Shown here: piece after piece, positions 20,245 to 28,270 of the stretch
Layout: the number at the start of each line of letters is the position of its first letter
Numbering within the stretch: position 1 is the first letter of the stretch
NCBI RefSeq assembly: GCF_037811135.1
Contig: NZ_CP149130.1
Span: 3,406,501-3,470,500 of the forward strand
DNA: 64,000 nucleotides
Origin: Aeromonas rivipollensis
GTDB lineage: Bacteria; Pseudomonadota; Gammaproteobacteria; Enterobacterales; Aeromonadaceae
Direction: 5' to 3'
Notes under the pieces: model-generated
What the model saw: only the letters and a program-made list of their open reading frames with translations
Database searches by the model: none
What the model was told of the DNA's origin: nothing
Position numbers and translations under genes: made by a program

Positions 20245-22188
20245 TTACTTGGCCGGCACATCGTTCGCCTTGTCGATGTCACTGCGCGGTGCGCTGTTGT
20301 CATCGGCCTGCGCCTTGACCTCGGGCTCGCTGCTCACGCTGGCGCCCCCTTGCGGGGTGTCACCGTGCTCATCGTGCCAGTTGCTGGGAGCACGTACCTC
20401 ACGACGGGCCATCAGATCGTCGATCTGCTTGGCATCGATGGTCTCGTACTTCATCAAGGCATCCTTCATGGTGTGCAGCACATCCATGTTGTCCTGCAGG
20501 ATCTGCTTGGCACGAGCATAGTTGCGATCGATGACCTGCTTGACCTCGGCATCGATGACGCGCGCGGTGTCGTCGGACATGTGCTTGGCCTTGGCCATGC
20601 TGCGACCGAGGAAGACTTCACCGTCTTCTTCGGCATAGAGCATGGGGCCCAGACGCTCGGACATGCCCCACTGGGTCACCATCTTGCGGGCGATGTCGGT
20701 GGCACGCTCGATGTCGTTGGAGGCACCGGTCGATACCTTCTCGGCACCATAGATCAGCTCTTCCGCCAGACGGCCGCCGTACAGGCTGGAGATCATGGAC
20801 TCCAGATGCTGCTTGGAGTGGCTCCAGCGATCCTGCTCCGGCAGGTACATGGTCACCCCAAGGGCGCGGCCACGGGGAATGATGGAGACCTTGTAGACGG
20901 GATCATGATCCGGCACGACCCGACCGATGATGGCATGGCCGGCTTCATGATAAGCCGTCATCTCCTTCTCGGATTCCTTCATCACCATGGAGCGACGTTC
21001 CGCCCCCATCATGATCTTGTCCTTGGCCTTCTCGAACTCGTTCATGGAAACCACGCGGCGGCTCTCACGGGCGGAGAACAGGGCGGCTTCGTTGACCAGG
21101 TTGGCGAGATCGGCACCGGAGAAACCAGGGGTACCACGGGCAATCAGAGCAGGATTGACGTCATCCGCCAACGGAACCTTGCGCATGTGCACTTTCAGGA
21201 TCTGCTCACGACCACGAACATCCGGCAGACCGACCACGACCTGACGGTCGAAACGACCCGGACGCAGCAGAGCGGGATCCAGCACGTCGGGACGGTTGGT
21301 TGCGGCTATGACGATGACGCCTTCATTGCCTTCGAAGCCATCCATCTCGACCAGCATCTGGTTCAGGGTCTGCTCACGCTCATCGTGGCCGCCACCCAGA
21401 CCGGCGCCACGCTGGCGACCGACCGCATCAATTTCATCGATGAAGATGATGCAGGGGGAGGATTTCTTGGCCTGCTCGAACATGTCGCGCACCCGGGAGG
21501 CACCGACACCCACGAACATTTCGACAAAGTCGGAACCCGAGATTGTGAAGAAGGGCACCTTGGCCTCACCCGCGATGGCCTTGGCCAGCAGGGTCTTACC
21601 TGTACCGGGCGGGCCGACCAGCAGCACGCCGGTGGGGATCTTGCCGCCCAGTTTCTGGAACTTGGTCGGATCGCGCAGATAGTCGACCAGCTCTTTGACC
21701 TCTTCCTTTGCCTCGTCACAACCCGCCACGTCGACGAAAGTGGTCTTGATCTGATCCTCACTCATCAGGCGAGCCTTGCTCTTGCCGAACGACATGGCAC
21801 CCTTGCCACCGCCGCCCTGCATCTGACGCATGAAGAAGACCCAGACACCGATCAGCAACAGCATCGGGAACCAGGAGATGAAGATGGACGTGATCAGAGA
21901 CGGCTCTTCCGGCTTCTCACCCATCACCTTCACGTTGTGGTTGAGCATGTCGTTGAGCAGTTGGGGATCCGGCGCAGGGATGATGGTGGTGAAACGTTCA
22001 CCGGTGCGCTTGACGCCATTAATGACCTTGCCATCCATCCGTACTTCACGGATCTGCTCTTGGGTCACTTCTTTCACGAAGCTGGAATAGTCCAGCTGGC
22101 GACTGGTGGTATCGCTGGGGCTGAAGCTATTGAACACCGACATCAGCACGACGGCGATGACCAGCCACAGGATTAGGTTTTTCGCCAT
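20245..22188 (-). CDS. ftsH: ATP-dependent zinc metalloprotease FtsH
   Basis: This membrane-anchored AAA+ protease degrades LpxC, sigma32, SecY and others. Two TM segments (about 5-22 and 98-118) flank a periplasmic domain. They are followed by the AAA module ([22 protein letters not shown], pore motif MFVG) and the M41 zinc protease with HEAGH. The start is ATG 22188 ([19 protein letters not shown] as in E. coli), giving 647 residues; the open frame extends three codons to a TTG. It follows rlmE by 54 bases, as in E. coli. Confidence 0.97.
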   Translation of the reverse strand: MAKNLILWLVIAVVLMSVFNSFSPSDTTSRQLDYSSFVKEVTQEQIREVRMDGKVINGVKRTGERFTTIIPAPDPQLLNDMLNHNVKVMGEKPEEPSLITSIFISWFPMLLLIGVWVFFMRQMQGGGGKGAMSFGKSKARLMSEDQIKTTFVDVAGCDEAKEEVKELVDYLRDPTKFQKLGGKIPTGVLLVGPPGTGKTLLAKAIAGEAKVPFFTISGSDFVEMFVGVGASRVRDMFEQAKKSSPCIIFIDEIDAVGRQRGAGLGGGHDEREQTLNQMLVEMDGFEGNEGVIVIAATNRPDVLDPALLRPGRFDRQVVVGLPDVRGREQILKVHMRKVPLADDVNPALIARGTPGFSGADLANLVNEAALFSARESRRVVSMNEFEKAKDKIMMGAERRSMVMKESEKEMTAYHEAGHAIIGRVVPDHDPVYKVSIIPRGRALGVTMYLPEQDRWSHSKQHLESMISSLYGGRLAEELIYGAEKVSTGASNDIERATDIARKMVTQWGMSERLGPMLYAEEDGEVFLGRSMAKAKHMSDDTARVIDAEVKQVIDRNYARAKQILQDNMDVLHTMKDALMKYETIDAKQIDDLMARREVRAPSNWHDEHGDTPQGGASVSSEPEVKAQADDNSAPRSDIDKANDVPAK

Positions 22189-22242
22189 GTCACTCAAATC
22201 AATGACCTCGCAGACTGACAGTTAACGATGAGGGTTAGGGTA

Positions 22243-22872
22243 CTACAGTTTAAAACCGGTAGCCACAATGTAGACTTCTCGTGAACGGGCACGGGAGGAG
22301 TCTGGTTTACGAATCTTGACGACAGAGAAAAGTCTACGAATTTCATTGAGATAGGCGTCAAACCCCTCCCCCTGGAATACCTTGACCACGAAACTGCCAT
22401 TACTGCGCAAGACCTGATTGCACATGTCCAGCGCCAGCTCGATCAGATACATGGAGCGAGCCTGATCCACCTGCTGGGTTCCGCTCATGTTGGGCGCCAT
22501 GTCAGACATGACCACATCAACCTTGTCCGGGCCAACCCGGGCCAGCAAGGCGGCAAGCACAGTTTCCTCCCGAAAGTCCCCTTGCAGGAAATCGACACCG
22601 GCAATGGAATCCATCGGCAGAATATCGCAAGCAATCACTCGCCCCTTTTCACCCACCTGCTCGATGGCGAACTGGGACCAGCCACCGGGGGCCGCCCCCA
22701 GATCCACCACCGTCATGCCCGGTTTGAGCAACTTGTCCTTGCCCTGAATCTCATCGATCTTGAACACGGCGCGGGAACGCAGTCCCAACTTCTGGGCTTT
22801 TTTGACGTAATGATCGTCAAAATGTTCTTTTAACCAGCGGGTTGAACTGGGGGAATGTTTTTTCTGGGTCAT
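22243..22872 (-). CDS. rlmE: 23S rRNA 2'-O-methyltransferase RlmE (RrmJ/FtsJ)
   Basis: This 209-residue enzyme methylates U2552 of 23S rRNA. The SAM motif [13 protein letters not shown], the catalytic Lys-Asp-Lys-Glu set (in [31 protein letters not shown] and REVYIVA) and the exact E. coli length are seen. Upstream of ftsH and divergent from yhbY. Confidence 0.97.
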   Translation of the reverse strand: MTQKKHSPSSTRWLKEHFDDHYVKKAQKLGLRSRAVFKIDEIQGKDKLLKPGMTVVDLGAAPGGWSQFAIEQVGEKGRVIACDILPMDSIAGVDFLQGDFREETVLAALLARVGPDKVDVVMSDMAPNMSGTQQVDQARSMYLIELALDMCNQVLRSNGSFVVKVFQGEGFDAYLNEIRRLFSVVKIRKPDSSRARSREVYIVATGFKL

Positions 22873-22903
22873 GATTGTCGACTTTAAAAAACCACAAGGG
22901 TTA

Positions 22904-22933
22904 TTAGTATTAAGGGCTAAGTGGGGGTAGAAT
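22904..22933 (+). promoter_or_regulatory. Predicted yhbY promoter
   Basis: TTAGTA (22904-22909) and TAGAAT (22928-22933) are 18 bases apart, 37 bases before the yhbY ATG. Prediction only. Confidence 0.45.
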
Positions 22934-22969
22934 ACGCCCCTTTCAACCCTGACTTATGAAGAAATTGCC

Positions 22970-23266
22970 ATGATTCTCAACAATAAACAGAAACAGTACC
23001 TCAAGGGCCTCGCCCACAGCCTGAAGCCGGTCGTCCTGCTGGGACAACACGGCCTGACCGAAGGGGTGCTGGCCGAGATCGATCTGGCGCTGAACCACCA
23101 CGAGCTGATCAAGGTTAAGGTGTCGTCTGAAGATCGTGAGATGAAACAGCTGGTGATGGAAGCCATCGTCCGTGAGACAGGCGCCATCAAGGTACAGAGC
23201 ATGGGCCATGTACTGACCATCTATCGTCAGGCCACAGAACCCAAGATCCAGTTGCCCCGCAAGTAA
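22970..23266 (+). CDS. yhbY: CRM-domain RNA-binding protein YhbY
   Basis: This 98-residue protein consists of a single CRM domain with the conserved GQHGLTEGV loop (equivalent of GxxG) and LNHHELIKVKV strand. Family members associate with pre-50S particles. It stands alone, divergent from rlmE-ftsH, the usual place in enterobacteria and vibrios, and ends at a terminator 23269-23290. Confidence 0.94.
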   Translation: MILNNKQKQYLKGLAHSLKPVVLLGQHGLTEGVLAEIDLALNHHELIKVKVSSEDREMKQLVMEAIVRETGAIKVQSMGHVLTIYRQATEPKIQLPRK

Positions 23267-23268
23267 CA

Positions 23269-23290
23269 GGAAAGAGCGTTCGCTCTTTCC
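23269..23290 (+). terminator. Terminator of yhbY
   Basis: GGAAAGAGCG and CGCTCTTTCC with a TT centre, followed by TTCATTTCTC. Confidence 0.82.
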
Positions 23291-23371
23291 TTCATTTCTC
23301 TTCTTCCCAAGTCGCTTGCCAAAATAGTCGTCAGGCCCTTAACCTGCGATGAATACTTGCGGACACCCACT

Positions 23372-23965
23372 ATGGACAAGCATCAGATTCTCACCGACGA
23401 GGAGCTGGCCATGCTGCAGGACTTGGGAGACGCAGAGGACATGGCCGCCGGCCAGTTCCTGCGAGGCAACCTGAGCCTTCCCCTACAGAGCCTGTTGCAA
23501 CGGGCCAGCCACTTGACGATCGAGGCCCGTATCGCCGGCCATCAACTGCGTTTTCCGCTGCATTGTACCCTGGCGGCGGAAGGCCACACCGAGCTGCGCA
23601 TCGCCGCCCCCACCATCACAGAGCTGGGCTCCCCTCATCTGCGCGCCTGGCGACTCGATGAAAAAGCCGTCTTTCACACCAGCGATGCCGAGTATGAGGT
23701 GCACAGCCTCTCCCTTGGCGGTCTCATCGTAGCTGGCTTGCCACCTACCCTGGCCAAGGGCGACCGGCTGCACGGCACCCTCGACATCGAGGGATTGCCC
23801 CCCCTGGCACTGAGCGGCACCCTGATAAGGCATGTCCAGTCTCACCGGAAGCACCATGACTGGGCCTTGAAATTCCAGCTGGACAAGGGAGATCAGGAGC
23901 GACTGCGGGACTGGCTCTTCCAGCGTCATCAGGACGCCTTCGTCCAGACCTATCAGGGGGACTAA
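23372..23965 (+). CDS. PilZ-like domain protein
   Basis: This 197-residue cytoplasmic protein has no signal peptide or TM segment. Residues about 100-190 show a PilZ-like beta-barrel pattern with HSLSLGGLIVAG, comparable to the D/NxSxxG motif, followed by GDRLHGTLDIEGLPPLALSGTLIRHV. An RxxxR motif, required for c-di-GMP binding in canonical PilZ domains, is not obvious, so nucleotide binding is uncertain. The N-terminus is acidic (LTDEELAMLQDLGDAED). ATG 23372 is chosen over an upstream TTG; the ribosome-binding site is weak. The gene converges on greA. Confidence 0.6.
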   Translation: MDKHQILTDEELAMLQDLGDAEDMAAGQFLRGNLSLPLQSLLQRASHLTIEARIAGHQLRFPLHCTLAAEGHTELRIAAPTITELGSPHLRAWRLDEKAVFHTSDAEYEVHSLSLGGLIVAGLPPTLAKGDRLHGTLDIEGLPPLALSGTLIRHVQSHRKHHDWALKFQLDKGDQERLRDWLFQRHQDAFVQTYQGD

Positions 23966-23971
23966 ATGCAA

Positions 23972-23992
23972 CAGGGGAGCCGGGCTCCCCTG
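23972..23992. terminator. Hairpin between the PilZ-like gene and greA
   Basis: CAGGGGAGC and GCTCCCCTG form a 9-bp stem with loop CGG between two converging genes; the T-tract is imperfect. Confidence 0.65.
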
Positions 23993-24013
23993 TCTCTTCA
24001 TCGCCCCTCATCG

Positions 24014-24490
24014 TCAGAGGTAGGCGACTTCCAGAATTTCGTACTCAACATCGCCGGCCGGTGTCTTGACGATGGCCACGTCGTCCACTTCCTTGCCGAT
24101 CAGGGCACGGGCAATGGGAGAGTTCACGGAGATCATGTTCTGTTTGATGTCCGCCTCGTCGTCACCCACGATGCGGTAGACCACTTCCTCTTCCGTTTCG
24201 CTTTTCAGCAGGGTCACTGTCGCACCGAAGATGACGCGGCCATTGTTGGCAATCTTGGTGATATCGATCACCTGGGCATTGGAGAGCTTGCCCTCAATCT
24301 CCTGAATGCGGCCTTCACAGAAACCTTGCTGCTCGCGAGCGGCATGGTATTCGGCGTTTTCTTTCAGATCACCATGTTCACGGGCATCAGCAATCGCTTC
24401 GATAATCTGGGGACGCAGCTCGCTCTTCAGATAGTCGAGCTCTTGACGCAGCTTTTCAGCGCCGCGAACAGTCATCGGAGTATGATTCAT
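24014..24490 (-). CDS. greA: Transcript cleavage factor GreA
   Basis: This 158-residue protein rescues backtracked RNA polymerase by stimulating transcript cleavage. The N-terminal coiled coil carries the acidic tip in [20 protein letters not shown]; the C-terminal globular domain ends [14 protein letters not shown] 24490 ([18 protein letters not shown]) aligns with the E. coli start; the longer open frame does not. A terminator-like hairpin precedes it at 24521-24549. Confidence 0.97.
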   Translation of the reverse strand: MNHTPMTVRGAEKLRQELDYLKSELRPQIIEAIADAREHGDLKENAEYHAAREQQGFCEGRIQEIEGKLSNAQVIDITKIANNGRVIFGATVTLLKSETEEEVVYRIVGDDEADIKQNMISVNSPIARALIGKEVDDVAIVKTPAGDVEYEILEVAYL

Positions 24491-24520
24491 AGTCGAAACC
24501 TGGGTTGCTTTATAAAGAGA

Positions 24521-24549
24521 AGCTGCGGCAATCAAAGAGAGCCGCAGCT
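24521..24549 (-). promoter_or_regulatory. Terminator-like hairpin in the greA leader
   Basis: AGCTGCGGC and GCCGCAGCT form a 9-bp stem with an 11-base loop, followed on the minus strand by TTCTCTTTATAAAG, 31 bases before the greA ATG. In E. coli most greA transcripts stop early in the leader and give the GraL small RNAs; this hairpin is a candidate equivalent. Confidence 0.55.
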
Positions 24550-24873
24550 ATCGGTTCGGATGAGGCATCTTAATATGAAGCCGTCACAAAATCCATGTCA
24601 GCCCCTGCGAGCAGGATCGCGCTTTGAACGACCAAAGGCAGCCGGGGTGCTGAAGAAAATCGAGAGGATGAGGCGAAAGGAGGCAGCCACGGCGACCTTG
24701 ACCATGGCTGCAATATTTTCGTTTTGGTTGTCTGATCAGGCTCACCACCGCATCGAGCCTCGCCTTGCCTAGGTGAAGTCCTGCTTGCAGACACGTTTCC
24801 ATGCCTTGCTGGCGATCATCGGTCGAAGGGGATCAAAAGGCAGACCAACATCAAGCCAGCTTGCAAAACCACC
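24550..24873. other. 324-bp intergenic stretch upstream of greA, no gene recognised
   Basis: Only short antisense frames without ribosome-binding sites or recognisable protein sequence occur here. The greA promoter must lie in the right-hand part of the minus strand, but I could not single out convincing -35/-10 boxes. It marks the border between housekeeping genes and the stress cluster. Confidence 0.5.
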
Positions 24874-25251
24874 TCAGTACCTGGAGTCGTAATAGCTGTA
24901 GATGCTCTTTTCCCAAGAGGTATCTGCCATGTTGGGCCAGTTGTCGCTATCAAACCCAGGGGCATTCTTCATGCGCTCCTCAGTGGTATCCATGATGAAG
25001 CGCTTGTTTTCAGTATCGACCTTCAGGGCGCTCCAGGGTACGGCAAACAGCTTCTCGCCGAGGCTGAGGAAACCGCCGAAGGAGAGCACTGCATAACACA
25101 CCTTGCCGTTGTCGATATCCAGCATGAGCTCCTTGATGCTGCCCAGCTTTTCACCTCTCGGGTCGTACACATCGTCGCCATTGAGCGTGCTGGCGCTGAG
25201 TACTCTTGACCCAAGCTGACGACCGGTTTTGGTTGGAATGATATTGTTCAT
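24874..25251 (-). CDS. PRC-barrel domain protein
   Basis: This 125-residue cytoplasmic protein has a PRC-barrel at residues about 17-85 (SASTLNGDDVYDPRGEKLGS, IDNGKVCYAVLSFGGFL, FAVPWSALKV). PRC-barrels are small beta-barrels found in RimM and photosynthetic reaction centres; stand-alone versions are common in bacterial stress gene sets, with unknown ligand. The C-terminal 35 residues are aromatic and Asp-rich (SWEKSIYSYYDSRY). GGAGCATCAA precedes ATG. Next to a CsbD-like gene on the same strand. Confidence 0.82.
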   Translation of the reverse strand: MNNIIPTKTGRQLGSRVLSASTLNGDDVYDPRGEKLGSIKELMLDIDNGKVCYAVLSFGGFLSLGEKLFAVPWSALKVDTENKRFIMDTTEERMKNAPGFDSDNWPNMADTSWEKSIYSYYDSRY

Positions 25252-25329
25252 TTGATGCTCCTGACATTATTGGAAGAAGGCGTGAGGGGAAAAGAGCGTT
25301 GGCAGCAAGCTAACCAACGCGGTAACGAT

Positions 25330-25488
25330 TTATTTCCCCTTTCTGGCGTCCTTGCGGTCATCTTTTCTATCGTCGGGGGCTGCCTGGCGTTTGCCGGCAG
25401 ACGCTGGAATCGCACCCTTTGATTCCTTGTCGTCCTTGCCCTTGCCTTTGGTCTCTTCAGTACGACCCTTGAGTTGGTCCTTGTTCAT
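25330..25488 (-). CDS. CsbD-like small stress protein
   Basis: This 52-residue, very hydrophilic protein (MNKDQLKGRTEETKGKGKDD...) has the opening motif of the CsbD/YjbJ family, abundant small proteins of the general stress response with unknown mechanism. The C-terminal half is Lys/Asp/Arg repeats and probably disordered. AGGAGTTCATC places a ribosome-binding site before ATG 25488; the upstream extension of the frame is not conserved. Transcribed with the PRC-barrel gene or just before it. Confidence 0.72.
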   Translation of the reverse strand: MNKDQLKGRTEETKGKGKDDKESKGAIPASAGKRQAAPDDRKDDRKDARKGK

Positions 25489-25868
25489 GATGAACTCCTG
25501 ATAGTCAGTTGGATGAGGGGTGCGAGAAGCAACATGGGATCCCGCACCAACCATCGTGAGCATAAGCCCCACGGAACAGGGGGTCTGTACGTTGACCCAC
25601 ATAGAGAACGGACCCGGCAAGTTCGCCATGCTGTGGGCCCGCCCCGAAGAGATACCCACCTATCGGGAGACCCCCTTGCGTTCGCCATCGCACAGATCAA
25701 GGTTCATCAGGATTGATAACGTCGGGATGAGCGCCTCCTGACCGGTAGGCTCGCTGAGCGATGCTGCGGGCTGCATTCACAAAGGCCGCGCACATCGGGT
25801 GCAGGCACTGCCTCGCTCCCGTCCAGTCCTGCTGGGTACCCCACCCAGGATCAACCCGGACCACAGAC
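25489..25868. other. 380-bp divergent intergenic region of the stress cluster
   Basis: It lies between the CsbD-like gene (minus) and the yetF-like gene (plus) and should hold both promoters. Open frames here overlap on both strands and lack ribosome-binding sites. I see no convincing sigma70 boxes or a strong terminator. Confidence 0.5.
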
Positions 25869-26375
25869 ATGTTCGACCTTGACTTGAACGGCGTGCTTTC
25901 CTTCACGGTATCGCCGCTACAACTGATGCTGCGGGGAACCTTGATCTATTGGTTCCTGTTCGTAGTCCTGCGGTTCGTGCTGAGACGCGATATCGGTACG
26001 CTCGGGCTCAGCGACTTTCTGTTTGTGGCGATCCTCGGTGACGCGGCGCAGAACGCGATGATCGGCAGCGCCACCTCGACCACGGACGGCATGGTGCTTA
26101 TCGCGACCCTGGTGTTCTGGAGCTACCTGCTGGATTTCCTGAGCTTCCACTTTCCGGCGGTCCGTCGCTTCACGTCGGCACAGCGCATATGCCTGGTCCG
26201 CGACGGCAAGATGCTGCGGCGAAACATGCGCCGTGAATTCATTACCGAGGAAGAGTTGAGCGCGAAGATCCGCCAGGAGGGCGTCGATGACATCGCGCGG
26301 GTCAAGCGCATGTATCTCGAGGGCGATGGCGAGATAAGTCTGATCAAGCAGGAGACGAGCACTCCCCCCCAATAA
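25869..26375 (+). CDS. YetF-like (DUF421) membrane protein
   Basis: This 168-residue protein has three predicted TM segments in the first half (about 18-36, 48-66, 76-95) and a soluble C-terminal domain (VRDGKMLRRNMRREFITEEELSAKIRQEGVDDIARVKRMYLEGDGEISLI) that is the hallmark of DUF421/YetF. The function of the family is not established; members appear in stress and sporulation contexts. ATG 25869 is chosen because it precedes the conserved hydrophobic region; the ribosome-binding site is weak, and the frame extends open to 25761. Confidence 0.8.
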   Translation: MFDLDLNGVLSFTVSPLQLMLRGTLIYWFLFVVLRFVLRRDIGTLGLSDFLFVAILGDAAQNAMIGSATSTTDGMVLIATLVFWSYLLDFLSFHFPAVRRFTSAQRICLVRDGKMLRRNMRREFITEEELSAKIRQEGVDDIARVKRMYLEGDGEISLIKQETSTPPQ

Positions 26376-26495
26376 AGGCCCGGCTTATGTGCGCCATAGC
26401 ACCGACCGGGCCACCCCGAAAGCCTACCGTGCAACTCATGCCCCGCGATAAGGCATGACGTTTTCCGAACTGACATTCCCCCTAAGGAGTCTGAA

Positions 26496-27512
26496 ATGGA
26501 CACTGACATGACTGCCAATTCCCCACCATTAGCCACACGGGAACTTGCCGCGCGAGAGCGCAGATACGCCCTGGCTGATGCCGAGGCCCACATCGATACC
26601 TCAAGTACGCTGACCAGCGCCGTCTCGTGGGGGGCTATCGCTGCTGGTGCCGCGGCGGGCGCGGCCCTCTCATTGATCATGCTGATCCTCGGTGTCGGCT
26701 TAGGCCTCTCATCGGTATCGCCATGGTCATTTGAAGGGATCAGCGCCACCAGCTTTGGTGTATCAACCATCCTCTGGCTCACGCTCACACAACTGTTTGC
26801 CTCCGCAGTGGGTGGCTACCTGGCCGGCCGGCTGCGCACCAAATGGATGGATACCCACACCGACGAGATCTATTTTCGCGATACCGCACACGGGTTCCTC
26901 TCCTGGGCAGTGGCCTCGCTAGCCACCGCAGCGCTGCTGACGTCGGCGGTCGGATCCATCCTGAATGGGGGTATCCAGGCCGGGGCCTCGGTCGTGGGCG
27001 GGGTAGCCACCACTGCCACAGTAGCGGCGGGCGGCTTGGCGGCATCCGGGCAGATGGCGTCTGGAGAGAGTGGGCCCATGGCTTACTTTGTCAACTCCCT
27101 GTTTCGCAGGGATACAAGGGCCGAGGCGGCCGGTCTGACCGAGGAGAACGGGGTCACCCTGCCTGCCGAAGCCTCAGAACGGGAGATGGCCAATCAGGTC
27201 TCTGAGGTGGGGCGTATCTTCATGAACGTCAGCCGCACCGGCCCCCTGCCCCCTGAGGACGTACGCTACGTAGGCCAGCTCGTTGCCCAACGCACAGGCT
27301 TGTCGCAACAAGAGGCCGAGAAGCGCGTGACGGACGTCTACGGGCGCGTCCAGGCAACACTGAACGATGCCGAAGTGGCCGCCAAAGATGCCGCCGACAA
27401 GGCACGTGCGGCGTCGGCATACGCGGCGTTGTGGACCTTTGTCTCCTTGCTCATAGGTGCCTTCGTCGCCAGCCTGGCCGCAACCTGCGGTGGCAGACGG
27501 CGTGACGCCTGA
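26496..27512 (+). CDS. Conserved multi-pass membrane protein of unknown function
   Basis: This 338-residue protein begins with a soluble 45-residue stretch. Hydrophobic segments follow at about 46-68 (AIAAGAAAGAALSLIMLILGVGLGL), 85-105, 130-150, 160-180 (Gly/Ala-rich) and a final one at about 310-330 (LWTFVSLLIGAFVASLAATCGG), with an intervening soluble helical domain rich in Ala, Glu and Arg (200-305). A TTACTG-free, AAGGAGTCTGAA ribosome-binding site precedes ATG 26496. I do not recognise a named family; its neighbours (YetF-like, hemerythrin, catalase) suggest an envelope role in stress. Confidence 0.72.
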   Translation: MDTDMTANSPPLATRELAARERRYALADAEAHIDTSSTLTSAVSWGAIAAGAAAGAALSLIMLILGVGLGLSSVSPWSFEGISATSFGVSTILWLTLTQLFASAVGGYLAGRLRTKWMDTHTDEIYFRDTAHGFLSWAVASLATAALLTSAVGSILNGGIQAGASVVGGVATTATVAAGGLAASGQMASGESGPMAYFVNSLFRRDTRAEAAGLTEENGVTLPAEASEREMANQVSEVGRIFMNVSRTGPLPPEDVRYVGQLVAQRTGLSQQEAEKRVTDVYGRVQATLNDAEVAAKDAADKARAASAYAALWTFVSLLIGAFVASLAATCGGRRRDA

Positions 27513-27549
27513 CCATCCCCTTCAAGCCTACACATCAAGAGGTCCGACT

Positions 27550-27624
27550 ATGCGTTCACTCATATTGCTGTTACTGGGCATCCCCATCCCGATCATCATC
27601 CTCATCGCACTGTTCGCGCATTGA
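27550..27624 (+). CDS. 24-residue hydrophobic membrane peptide
   Basis: The ORF encodes MRSLILLLLGIPIPIIILIA followed by LFAH and a TGA stop. It is a single TM helix broken by two Pro residues. GAGG lies 7 bases before the ATG. It is placed in the 150-bp gap between two stress genes of the same orientation, 37 bases after one stop and 38 bases before the hemerythrin start. Small peptides with the Gly-Ile-Pro-Ile-Pro pattern occur next to stress genes in other proteobacteria, as far as I recall. Its role is unknown. Confidence 0.65.
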   Translation: MRSLILLLLGIPIPIIILIALFAH

Positions 27625-27662
27625 GGGAACATTATTCACCTTCAAAAAATCAAGGAATTACC

Positions 27663-28151
27663 ATGAAAACTGCCACCGAGATCGCCACTACACCGAAACC
27701 AGCCACAGCCGAAAAGGATGCCATCGCGTTGCTGAGGGCCGACCATCGTACCGTCAGCGGCCTGTTTGCCGAGTACGAAAAGACGCGTTCCAACGCCAAG
27801 AAGAGGGCGCTCGTCACCGAGATTTGCCGCGCCTTGACGGTGCATACCCAGATCGAGGAAGAGATCTTCTACCCCGCCATCAAGGCAGTATTGAAGGACA
27901 AGCTGTTGCTACCGGAAGCCACCGTTGAACATGGTGGCATCAAGGATCTGATCGCCCAGCTCGAAGGCCTCGAACCCGATGGCGAGATGTACGACGCCAA
28001 GGTGAAGGTGCTCTCCGAATACGTTGAGCATCACGTCGAGGAGGAGCAGAGCGAGATGTTCCCGAAGGTCAAGGCCAGCTCGCTGGATCTGGCCAAACTC
28101 GGCGCCAGGATGGCAGCGCGCAAGGCCGATCTGCTCGCAGCTCTGGGCTGA
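27663..28151 (+). CDS. Hemerythrin HHE-domain protein
   Basis: This 162-residue cytoplasmic protein carries the di-iron ligand pattern of hemerythrin-like proteins: ALLRADHRTVSGLF, ALTVHTQIEEEIFYPAI, VEHGGIKDLIAQL and YVEHHVEEEQSEMFP, that is five histidines and Glu/Asp carboxylates on four helices. Members bind O2, NO or act in iron-sulfur repair or redox sensing. The C-terminal helix (LGARMAARKADLLAAL) is conserved. AAGGAATTACC precedes ATG 27663. It lies between the 24-residue peptide and katE, suggesting defence against oxidative or nitrosative stress. Confidence 0.88.
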   Translation: MKTATEIATTPKPATAEKDAIALLRADHRTVSGLFAEYEKTRSNAKKRALVTEICRALTVHTQIEEEIFYPAIKAVLKDKLLLPEATVEHGGIKDLIAQLEGLEPDGEMYDAKVKVLSEYVEHHVEEEQSEMFPKVKASSLDLAKLGARMAARKADLLAALG

Positions 28152-28270
28152 CACTAGCCAACTGCTCACCCAATAAGGAGCGACCAGGCCCTTTGTGCCT
28201 GATCGCGCTTCCCTTCAATGCCGTTCACCACCTTCACTCGGTGGCAGCGGCGAGCAATCAGGATGGCGCC

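Noticed and set aside
20155-22176. 673-codon open frame antisense to ftsH
   Set aside because: Shadow of ftsH on the opposite strand; no recognisable domain, while the ftsH frame is unambiguous.
24570-24802. Short minus-strand frames of 72-74 codons upstream of greA
   Set aside because: Two overlapping frames compete, neither has a ribosome-binding site or a recognisable protein sequence.
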